This document shows positions 55,157 through 64,000 of a stretch of 64,000 bases of DNA, piece after piece. How positions within the stretch are numbered: the first letter of the stretch is position 1; every line of letters begins with the position of its first letter. A program made the translations under genes and the position numbers. The stretch spans positions 13,704,501 through 13,768,500 of the forward strand of contig NC_057761.1 in assembly GCF_010389155.1 (NCBI RefSeq), in the 5' to 3' direction. Origin of the DNA: Erigeron canadensis (lineage: Eukaryota; Streptophyta; Magnoliopsida; Asterales; Asteraceae). The notes under the pieces were generated by a model. The model worked only from the letters and a program-made list of their open reading frames with translations, had not been told where the DNA came from and did no database searches.

Positions 55157-57138
55157 TCAGGCCTTTTTCTTTTCAGCATGCCCAGATGGCTCTTCAGTGG
55201 CCTTCCTCTTTACACATGGAGATGAAGACGAAGTAAGAGAAGTCCTTAAGCCCAGCTCCATCTCCATCAGCTCCTTCCTCATCCATTCCTTGCCAATCCT
55301 ATTCATAAAGTATTTCACATCCTGGGAGACATCTTTACCCCTGAATGAAAGCCCAATCTCTCTTAACTCTGACCATCCAAAAGCCCTGATTGAGGTGTCT
55401 TTTCTTTCATCAGTAAAGCTCCCTTCTCTGAAGAGTTTGACATGGAACTTAGAGAAGTTATCATGATTTTCTGCCAGATGGATCTCAACACCCATTATTG
55501 GTCGGACATCAGCTCTAAATTGTGACAAATGTTCATACTTTTCCTTTGTCTGAGCCCTTTTCACCATTTCATCCATTTCCCTTGACACCTTTCTCTGTTC
55601 AGCCACTTGTTGAAATTTTTTTTATTAATTCTTTCAGTTGTGTTCAAGGGAATGAAGGTACTGAGATCTACATCTCTGGCAGCTTTGGTTTTCTTGACTG
55701 GTGCCTTGGGCAAACCCTTGACTTTCTTTCTATATTCATGCTCCAGAGCAGTTGCATTACTCCTTACCTGTTGCTGGAGATTTTTCAGTTCCTCTCTTCT
55801 CTGGGCAATAAGATCCAGTATGCTCACCCCATAAATTTCAGAATCATATACTTGTTCATCCTGAGCATACATGGATCGAATATAGACATCATCCAAGGCA
55901 TCCAGATACTTCTTTAGCCTGGGATCATCCTTCATCTTCTTGTATACTTCAATTTGTACGCCCAACCTACCACCGTTGTAAGAATCCAGAGTCCCATGCT
56001 TGGCTATTTCCAACTGGTGAGTAATCAACTCATCTTTTAAATTTTTCTTGAAGATTTCAATTAGGATGCACTCTTGCTCTAGTCTCTTTGCCTTGGCCTC
56101 ATCAGCAGATACATACTCGTCTGCCTCATTTGTTGGTTCCCAGATGCCACTTGCTTGCTTTTGAGACTTTTCATTGTTGTAGTGATATCTGGGAACTCTT
56201 CAAAAACTGGCTCACTGGCATCAGTACCAGCAGCCTCTTCCTCAACTTATCCACTGGCTTCAGTACCAGTGACATCTTTACCAATCACCTTCTTCCAAAC
56301 CTCTATCTTTTTCCTGAGATCAACCTTCTCAGTTCCAGAACCAGAACCTTCCCTCTTGGAAGCATCCCCAGACTGAAGATGATTCCACACCTGATCTAGT
56401 GTATGTCTGTCAGAAGAGTCAAATGTACGACCAGACACTAGAGCAATGTTGTTTATAGTTTTCCTCAACTGCATCACTTCCTTTTTGATTATCTCAAGAT
56501 CCTGAGGAAAGTGGCGAGGCAACTGGGCGTCAATCATCTTCATAACTTCAGGCAACAACCCATCTCGGAGATTTCTAAGGAGAGTTTCAGACACCTCCTC
56601 AGTGTTTTCTTTCAACATGTTTCCCCTGAACTTCCTAACAACTTCATCACTGAGGGTGCTGACCACTAAATTTTTCTCCAGGGTTGGCCTGCTCTCCAGA
56701 GAGCTTATTCTAGTGGTTAGATTTTGAACATCACCAGCCAGACTTACCAGAGGTTGAGCAACTTCAGTTTGAATAGCAGTCTGGACACTTCTTACCACAT
56801 CCTCCTTGATACCCTGGACTGCAACTTGTATTGATTCAGAATTTCTATTTGTACCCATGACAAGTTCATCCAGCTTCTCAAAGACTATCTTCTCATTACC
56901 AGCAAAAACGTTCATTCCTGACTTTAGATTATTGGAAATTATAGATTTGAAGTCAGAAATAACTTGAGAAGAAGCCTGAAGTGATCTCTCCAGGTCCGCC
57001 ACCTTATCAAAAAGGCCTTGGACCTCGGTTGAAGAAGAAGAGGAGAGACCACTGGAAGGATTGGTAATTCTGGTGATAGTTGATACTGGCAGCACCCTTG
57101 TGATATTTTCAGTTGGTTGAGTGACTGCCAGTGGTTCA
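55157..57138 (-). pseudogene. Post-pol coiled-coil protein of element X, C-terminal part
   Basis: Three consecutive frames (57138-56247, 56246-55607, 55606-55157) form one coding region of about 660 codons. It is broken by a TAA near 56248 and by loss of one base in an A-run (minus strand) near 55612-55620. Visible parts: VQGLFDKVADLERSLQASSQ, KEDVVRSVQTAIQTEV, LRKTINNIALVSGRTFDSSD, AQRREELKNLQQQVRSNATA, and a basic tail SPCVKRKATEEPSG. It is rich in helices and coiled coils. No enzyme motif was recognised. The N-terminal part was cut off by element Y. It occupies the same post-pol place as the gene in Y. Confidence 0.65.
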
Positions 57139-57365
57139 TGTGAGTCCCTCGATAGCTATAGATCGCTCTCGAGATCGTCTATGATTATGTCGTGAGTGCG
57201 GAATCCTCACGAGATAACTAGTTTGATTAGTAAACTGGTATATCGCTAATTATCAAGTAAATAATCAGCCGTATTGTGCTATCTTCGTTTCTATAAGCTA
57301 TAGAACGAACTTAGGTGTCTGGAGTACTTGTATGTCGAACATCTATATTCTTAGGGTATTCGTTC

Positions 57366-57377
57366 GTATATATATGT
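57366..57377 (-). promoter_or_regulatory. TATA box of the Y LTR
   Basis: The minus strand reads ACATATATATAC. It lies about 60 bp after the AACGAAG inverted repeats and would set the start of the element transcript. Confidence 0.5.
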
Positions 57378-57434
57378 TTCAGGTCGAACTGGGCTTGCTG
57401 GGCTTTGTTCTTACGAACTTAGCTGCCAGCCCAT

Positions 57435-57517
57435 CTAACGAAGTTAATCTTCGTTTGTACCAAACGAAGTTTATCTTCGTTTGCCTCTAACGAAGATATA
57501 CTTTATCTTCGTTAGAT
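57435..57517. repeat. AACGAAG/CTTCGTT inverted repeats in Y LTR
   Basis: Three successive pairs of AACGAAG and CTTCGTT, each separated by a few bases, so that each can fold into a hairpin. The same unit recurs upstream of the internal promoter at 61641-61720. Confidence 0.75.
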
Positions 57518-57782
57518 GTAATACTTGGTTATATTCCTAAGTGTTTCATCTTAAGGAATCCTAACACATATTATGTTTGTACTTGTATATCACACAACAA
57601 ACATCATACATAACACATATATTTATATATACAACTCCAAAACATGTAATCGATCATTACCAAAACATAAAGTCCATAATCTATCAATTACATATATAGA
57701 TACGACATAAATTAACAAAATGTCTCAATCTAAACAACATATTAAATCTAAGTTGCTGTTGTCACATCAACGTGCATCAACA

Positions 57783-57796
57783 AACTCCCCCTTGAC
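57783..57796 (-). other. Polypurine tract of element Y
   Basis: The minus strand reads GTCAAGGGGGAGTT, directly followed by the LTR start TGTTGATG. It lies only about 37 bp after the stop codon of the internal gene. Confidence 0.8.
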
Positions 57797-57832
57797 AGCA
57801 GCACCTTCGATTTCTTAGTCTTCAAAATCTGA

Positions 57833-60800
57833 TCATTCATCAAACAACAATCTTTTGCTATTTGCATGAATATCTTCATGTAAGCAGAGCTGAAGTATCT
57901 TACGATATCTACTTTCTTCATACTTCCAAAATGGCAAAAACGAGCACTCCGTATCGTATAACTTCCTCAGATCATTTCTTGAGAAGTTCACTAGCTGCAT
58001 CGGATCATAAACTCTTCTCAACAAAATCTGCTTCTTTGAATCTGCATACATTTTGGCTTCACCAGAATTTCGATCAATTTCCCAATTATCCAGCTTGTCC
58101 AAGACATCTTGTGCCCATTTCTTGGCAGGAACCTTGATCAAACATTTAATATCATGTTGAACAAACTCAACTGTTTTATCTGGCTTAACCACTCTTTTCT
58201 TCGATCTTGGCTCAATCTTAAATTGTGGTTTATCAGAATCTTTCATGTTCTTCCTTAACCAAAAATCTTTTCTAAGATTCTTACCAACAACGTCAGCTAA
58301 GCCATTATCACTTGGATTGATAATCCAGTTATTTCCAAGCTCATGTAAATCTTCTTCACACAAACTTCTGAAATGTCTCTCACACCATGCTAAGTACTGA
58401 CAACCTTCTGGTCTTTTAAGCACAAAAAGCTTCAATTCATCATCATAAAACCAACTCCAGATGATTGTCTTGTACTTTGCAGCATCTTTATCTGAGATAT
58501 GAGTCCAATACAAATTCGGTTTCCACGTTTCCCTATGTACTATCCAATCATTTACTCTTTTCTCGGGAACACGTCGATCCACAATATGTAATGAATCATC
58601 ATCTCTGAGAGAAACTGGAAAATCATTTGAATTGAATGGTCTTGTCACATTAATCTCATATTCAGATGAAATCGACACATCACCATTCTTAGCATACACA
58701 ACAAAATGTAGAACTTGAGTTAGGCTGCTGAATGGGACTTGAAGCATTCTTTCTCTAATATCTGATCTCTGCTGATCCAGCACTCTATTCTCTTCAATCA
58801 ACGGATCTTCAGGAATTGAGTCCCATACTTCATCAAACCCATAAGGCTTCTTGAATATATCTAGATTTGGTTCAGGGACAAATTCGCCTTCCTCGAGCTC
58901 ATCACCATCAAAGAATAAATCTGTATAATCTGGATCATCTATTTAAATTTACACAAAATGAACACCAGAATAGAAAGAATAATCATGATAATTATAATAA
59001 AGATGAAATGTACTTATATTGAAATAAGATAAATTACATTTTCATTACATAAAATGTCATAACTTATTACACACAATCAATTATACATTCAATCTAAAAA
59101 TCTTTATCATAGACAAAATTAGAAACCTGAATCACGAGGAGCACCAGAAGGACCAGCACCAGAACCAGAAGCACCTTGCTGAGAAGTTTGAGAAGTATCA
59201 CCTCCTGTCTCCCCCTCGATCGCTGCACCCTTTCCTCTATTTTCAACTGGGCGAGAAACATTCCTTGCAGCAGCATTATCAGCATCATCATCGTCATTCT
59301 GACGTCGTGGTTGAACCGCTGACAATCTGCAGACCTCTTCCGGAACTTCTCCCCCTTGATTCTTGACCCAGTTGATCAAAAATGTTAAGGCAGCGCGAGT
59401 CTCAGTGAGTTCAGACTCCAAAGTGCGAACCCTGGTCTCCAAAAGATCAACTCGATGACCAAGAACAGGAACAACAACAGCAGTCGGTCGTGGAGAATCA
59501 GGCATTGCTACAGAAGAAGCTTCAACAACACGTCGACGCTTAATTCTGGTATACTGAAGATCAATACTCCCTTGCCTCTTTGCTGGACTAACCGAACTTG
59601 CTCTGTTTATAGGATCTTCCATATCCTCAAAAATCTCACGTAATTCAGAGTCATGCTGAGCTGCAACATCAGGATCAATCTCAGCAGCAACAGCAGGAGT
59701 AGAGACAGCTGAATCTGAAAGAGCAGGAATGGCATGACAATTCTTGCTTCGACGCTCTCTAAGAAACACAACACCTTCTTGATCAAACGACTGATGCGAA
59801 TGATCACTTTCAGAATCAGCGGCAACATCATGAATCAACTTAGTTCGACGTTCAGCAGCAGTAGAATCATCTGTGTCTGTCGCATTTGTAGCAGCAGAAC
59901 CGTCGGAACTAGCAACATCATCATCATCATTTCCAACATCCGAACCAGCAGACTCATCCCCAGAGTCATCATCAGAACCATCAACATCATCCGAACTTTC
60001 AGAATCACCAGACTCAGAATCGTCATCAACATCATCCACAAACATATCATTCTCAAGACAAGATCGATAGTTTGGATTAATCAGATGACCAAAAAGTGGT
60101 GGATCATGAAGACCAGCCACATTACTCGTATTGGCTTCAAGATCAGCAAAAAGACGCGAAGGCCAAGCATGAAGAACGTAGCGAGCACCTTGGTCATAGT
60201 CTAAGTCTGAACAAAAATGTCTAACGATAGCCATCACAAATCGAGGATACAGAAGAAATCGCTTTCTCCCCCTAGCATTAATCTGATCAACAAACTCTTG
60301 ATAAAAATATCGGGAGAAAGGATAAGGGCGATTATATACCAAAGCAACCATCTGCGACGCAATCTGTGCAGATAGTTGATCAAAGCCAGCCTTGCGATTG
60401 CTCAAACAGACAAGCAATGCATACGCCAGATACCTCCATCTTCCCTGAAAACCACTCTTGTCAAAAGGAAGTTTGACCTGGCCAACAAACCCCATTCTCT
60501 GAAAGCAGCGAAGAAGGAGTTCGAACTCGTAAGTCATTTCAACGTCTTCCTCTTCATCTACGTCTGATTCTGCTCCTAGATGCAAAATAGTTCGAAGCGA
60601 TTCAGCATTGAAATCAAATGTTGTGCCTTCAACAGTTGATCGTACAAAACTTTGGCCATCAATCATGACTTCATGAGCAGTAGACCAGAAAGAATCAATA
60701 TACAGCTTAATCAGTCTCGGCGAATCACAGAAAGCAAAAGATAATCGCGAGCGAGCAATGTAGTTGAACATTTCATGAAAATGTTCGCAATTATGCTGAT

Positions 60801-60861
60801 CTGGATCTAGGTTCAGGGCAAGATTGTGCTTTTTCACAAATTGACGAGGAGCAAGAGCCAT
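57833..60861 (-). CDS. Post-pol protein of element Y, two coding exons
   Basis: Proposed exons are 60861-59127 and 58938-57833, with an intron at 58939-59126 (starts GTTTCT, ends AAATAG). The first exon leaves one base over and the second completes the codon; the total is 947 codons with stop, with no lesion. N-terminus (about 1-255): MALAPRQFVKKHNLALNLD, LIKLYIDSFWSTAHEVMIDG, FQGRWRYLAYALLVCLSNRK, RKRFLLYPRFVMAIVRHFC, similar in pattern to plant retroelement post-pol proteins. Then an Asp/Ser acidic region (about 265-350), a basic TRIKRRRVVE patch that could be a nuclear signal, a leucine-rich coiled coil (about 470-500) and a Gly/Ser tail. The second exon is Trp-rich (IIWSWFYDDELKLFVLKRP, CERHFRSLCEEDLHELGNNW). 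Function unknown. Without splicing, the first frame would stop at 59119. Confidence 0.6.
58939..59126 (-). other. Predicted coding intron of the Y gene
   Basis: 188 nt, strongly AT-rich, with donor CAG/GTTTCT and acceptor AAATAG. The frame upstream of the second exon is closed by stops inside this interval and both exon frames join in phase. The donor is weak compared with consensus, so cDNA is needed. Confidence 0.55.
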
Positions 60862-60863
60862 TT

Positions 60864-61456
60864 CTGCAAAACCAATCACAATATCGAAACAAATATAAAT
60901 AATCATGATAAATGGATTGTAGAATTGAAAAACCCTAAGTTGAAAAGACCCTAATCTGAAAAACCCTAATTCTTAATTTCGCAAAATAAGTCTGAACGAA
61001 GATAACCAATAAATTCGTTAAGTAGACAGAACGAAATAGAAGCTAAATTCGTAAGCAATAACTAAACGAAAATAGGTCTTAAGTTCGTAAGAATTAAACC
61101 TAAATTAACACCTAACGAAGTTTAAGTTCGTTAAGACTAAACTGTACATGCAAGTTCGTAAGTTATAAAACTTATCTTCTAAGTTCGTAACCTATAAACG
61201 AAGTCTAAGTTCGTTTGAATAAACCTAAGGGTGGTAAGCTAAATTCGTTCCTCATCAACTTAGGTCTAAGTTCGTAAGGCATAAAAGTAACTTCGTTTCT
61301 ACCCAAGGTAAATTCGTTCAATTCAAATCTAAATTCGTTTGATCAAACCAGGTGAATGATTACAAGAATTTTATAAACATAATCAACACAAATCAAATCG
61401 AAGATACATGGAAACCTAAATCATATTCGTGAATGAAAAGAACATTAAAAACTTAC
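60864..61456 (-). other. Predicted 5' UTR intron of the Y gene
   Basis: Donor GTAAGT at 61451-61456 (minus strand) matches the consensus. Acceptor GGTTTTGCAG ends two bases before the ATG at 60861. The intron is about 593 nt and contains many scattered TTCGTT/AACGAA copies (61005-61345). Confidence 0.5.
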
Positions 61457-61587
61457 TTAGATCTCAGTTTGGACAATGAATCAAGAAAACGAATTAAAGT
61501 GAGAGAAAAGAAAAAAGTTTGTGTTTTAGGGTTTTGCTCGAAAATAAGAGTATTTTTCGTTTGATAAAGAAATAACGAAGAAAAACC

Positions 61588-61599
61588 CCTTTATATATG
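61588..61599 (-). promoter_or_regulatory. Internal TATA promoter of the Y gene
   Basis: The minus strand reads CATATATAAAGG. Downstream comes a leader with AAAACCCTAAAACACAAAC and a pyrimidine-rich run (61500-61535), typical for plant 5' UTRs. Upstream lie a GGCCCA site (about 61610) and AACGAAG/CTTCGTT repeats (61641-61720). No other reading frame uses this promoter. Confidence 0.5.
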
Positions 61600-61640
61600 G
61601 AACTAACAATGGGCCAACTATGGATCGGGCATAACTTCAC

Positions 61641-61720
61641 AAACGAAGTTAGCCAAACGAAGATAAACTTCGTTTGAACAAAGGTGTGTCGAACGAAGAT
61701 AGCAGCTATCTTCGTAAGAA
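61641..61720. repeat. AACGAAG/CTTCGTT repeats upstream of internal promoter
   Basis: Four AACGAAG-type units and matching CTTCGT units sit 40-130 bp upstream of the internal TATA box. The LTR of the same element has the same arrangement before its TATA box. Confidence 0.7.
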
Positions 61721-64000
61721 CAAATCTGAAAATATTCCGTAGTTCAGCAAAAATTTCAGAGTTTCATCCAAGCAATCTTCCAAAACACAACCCTTTATCA
61801 CAATCTGTACATAGCAAAAACTCGTTAGATAGCAACCTGTTCATGCCTTGTATTAAAAACTTGCTTAGCACCCAAATTCATAATCATAATGTACGTAGAT
61901 AACCGAACATTGTAATCTTGAATGAAAACCCATGGTTTAAACGCTATCCTGAAAATAATCAATGTAAATATGAACCTCATTACCAATATGATTATGACAC
62001 CGAGAACTTCCTTGGATCATAGATATGCATGACAGCAAACCATCTTGAAACACTTAAGTCCCATTCTAAATGCCGTCTACAAGACTTAACAAACAATGAA
62101 CTATCCAACAAAAATTCACTGAAGAACTTAGTAAAGTTTCCAAAAGTATGTCATAAATCACAGCATGAAATTCAAAGGAAACTAATATCAAATTTGATTA
62201 TTTTCATTAAATACATGAATCATAAATAAATAACTATTCCAAAAACCAGTTCATGTATTCATCCTTCACATGCTCTAATCTGCATCACAAATATTATCAC
62301 TACACACCAAGGATCTTATTGTAATGATATCATCCATGTAAATAACAATGCAGTAACAGAAGTCAGCATTCCAACGTTATCTTCTTAACCTGAACACTGC
62401 ACACTTACCACAGAACTCATCAACGCATTGAGAACAAAATAGTATAATGCAGAAAATTCAAGTTACAATCATACTCAATCAGGGTTAACAAATATGAAAT
62501 AACTAAAAATCTAACAAAAGATCAAGGGAGGTCATTTCTTGTCAAACCCTAAAATGTCACCACACAAATTTAAACAAACCGATTAATAATTTGGTGACAA
62601 GTGAAAATCATGAAATTTCAAATGACTTTGACATTTCACATTACACTTGAAAAGATCTTTTTCTAAACTTTAAACAAATTAATGTCCATATTAGAAAATC
62701 TTCTTTGTGAACAGTCTACACAACCTCATTAAAAATTCAGAATTTGAATAGGATCTCTCGTGCAATAAGAACTTATAAAAATACTATTTTGACTCAATTA
62801 AAAAGAAAAATAACACAGAAAAAATTGCAGAATAATAAACTAATCTAAATTCTAATTAACTAGACTTTATACATTATTCACATTAAGCATGATTACCGCT
62901 GATTAGATCAGTTTAGCATGTTACATAAGCCTGCGGGTGAGAAATAATTCTCTTATTATAAGTTTTGAACCATGACCAACAGCGATTACCGGTATGTTAG
63001 TCCTCTTAAACACTCGGTACGTCCAGTTTCCTTTGTGTTATGACACTTTCGACATACCCTGGCCAAGGACAGTCACCATGTAACCCGAGTAGCCTAATAT
63101 GCCATTGGATAGATTGCGAACTTATGTAACCCACATTCAGATATACTTTCGTAATCGATACAAGCACTAAGATAAAAAATATTCAATATATTCAAGAACA
63201 TCCTTAACCAATCATGAGACACTTTGTGGATAACTGAATTGAATTACTTTGTGATTTCACATATTTGCTTCTGCATTTCATGATTTATAAGGAACCCGTG
63301 ATTTTCTATGAGATCCATGTAGCGAACTTTCCGACAACCTATCCCAAGTTGTAAGCTTTAGGTAGGCTAGGTATACAAAGACACCCCGAGGACATACTTG
63401 TCCGAATCTCAAAGACCACATTAGCCCCTTAATTTGCATTCATTTGATTTGCATAACAATATCACATTTACTTTTATGCTCATGATTGGTAGAGGTTCTT
63501 GCCTATTCATTGAACAAATCTTATAGTAATGCTAGATCTTTCACAAAATTTAAGGACTAGATCAATTCATTACTGAAAAGCAAGCAATCTCAGCCATATA
63601 TCTGAATATGTTTCCCACAAGAACATTGTATAATTTAAGTTCAGATTAAAGGAAACCTTGGTACTTTGTGTCTACCGATATATCCCAAATTGTAATCACT
63701 GAACTAATCAGTTATATTACGATTAAGCAGGCTTAAAAGCTAAAGTATCGTCACTTCTACTCATTTAGCGCAGTAACCTTACTTACTTTATTTTATTTAT
63801 TTATTTTTTATTTTTTATTTTTTGTTTTTTTTTTCTTGACACTAGATATATACAAACTTATACTAAGACAACTCTTTTTGTATTTTTTATGACACTATCT
63901 ATGTACAACTTATACTACAAAGACACAAAAAAATACATTTAAGTTCTTTGAGAGAAACTACTCGGCATTCTTCATACCATTGAGTTGAAATAACAACTCA
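61721..64000. other. Unassigned non-coding region of element Y
   Basis: No frame longer than about 70 codons makes sense on either strand. Around 62920-63440 the base composition is more even, but no gene, RNA or pol domain was recognised. A T-rich low-complexity run lies at about 63780-63835. It may be spacer between pol and the internal gene, or a further insertion. Confidence 0.4.

Larger units (their letters stand above)
53891..57138 (-). mobile_element. Copia-like element X, 3' part
   Basis: On the minus strand this is a coding region (57138 to 55157), a short non-coding stretch, a PPT and a 3' LTR (53891-54872). At 57138 the coding region is cut by element Y. The rest of X must lie beyond Y, outside the window. 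Superfamily assignment rests on the PPT/LTR style and the post-pol reading frame, so it is tentative. Confidence 0.65.
57139..57782 (-). repeat. 3' LTR of element Y
   Basis: 644 bp. On the minus strand it starts TGTTGATGCACG and ends GAGGGACTCACA. The PPT comes just before it. A TATA box lies at 57366-57377 (minus strand). Three inverted AACGAAG...CTTCGTT pairs lie upstream of it at 57435-57517. The left edge is fixed because X coding stops exactly there. Confidence 0.8.
57139..64000 (-). mobile_element. Copia-like element Y, 3' part with internal gene
   Basis: On the minus strand this is an unassigned region (64000 to about 61720), a promoter-like region, a spliced reading frame (60861 to 57833), a PPT and a 3' LTR (57139-57782). 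It is inserted in the X reading frame. The pentamer left of it is GTTCA (57134-57138); the other end lies outside the window. Gag and pol are not in the window. Confidence 0.6.

Noticed and set aside
57862..58137. Plus-strand 91-codon frame
   Set aside because: It overlaps exon 2 of the Y gene on the opposite strand and has no start context or similarity.
59734..60204. Long plus-strand frame opposite the Y gene
   Set aside because: It is a shadow of the Asp/Ser-rich coding on the minus strand, rich in Ile/Arg/Ser from complementary codons.
62920..63440. Stretch of more balanced base composition that might be a host gene exon
   Set aside because: All six frames are closed by stops within short distances and no domain was recognised.

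Overview
This window is plant nuclear DNA, AT-rich, and built almost entirely from nested and broken transposable elements. No ordinary host gene with a recognisable function was found. The organism is inferred from its elements: Athila and Tat lineages of Ty3/gypsy, a Ty1/copia element, a CACTA (En/Spm) transposon and a Cassandra-type LTR carrying a 5S rRNA segment. All of these are typical of seed plants. The post-pol proteins and the Cassandra-like LTR resemble, from memory, sequences of the daisy family (Asteraceae). That family-level guess could not be tested.

Layout, left half. 1-570 holds a gypsy gag remnant (+). 571-8575 is an Athila-type element (+): 5' LTR, tRNA-Asp primer site, gag, protease, reverse transcriptase, RNase H and the start of integrase. 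A solo Athila-type LTR (-) lies inside it at about 4761-6389. At 8576 the integrase is cut by a long LTR (8576-13193), itself split by a CACTA fragment (from 9933). A tRNA-Met primer site follows, then a Cassandra LTR (13281-13530). 14099-27157 is a decayed copia element (-) with both LTRs, PBS and PPT. Its gag is interrupted by a 2.6 kb solo LTR with a perfect 5-bp target duplication.

Layout, right half. 27158-44067 contains two Tat-lineage copies in tandem that share one LTR (40407-41264). The first copy is split by a chromovirus-like gypsy element (-, 28972-36076). 44080-53890 is a patchwork: a reversed Athila gag piece, a reversed Tat LTR with its 3' region, an LTR fragment, a Tat element with two LTRs and a second partial internal region, and a reversed Tat pol remnant. 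53891-57138 is the 3' end of a copia-like element (X, -) with a broken coiled-coil reading frame. 57139 to the window end is the 3' part of another such element (Y, -), inserted into X.

Three things stand out. Element Y carries, between the pol position and the 3' LTR, an uninterrupted gene of about 946 codons. It is best explained by two coding exons with a phase-matched intron, a 5' UTR intron and its own TATA promoter; that promoter shares a short inverted motif with the Y LTR promoter. Two Tat elements carry small antisense genes between pol and the 3' LTR, each with a 12-13 codon first exon, a 65-69 nt GT-AG intron and a coiled-coil second exon. Finally, several unrelated families each have their own short motif amplified in the LTR or leader.
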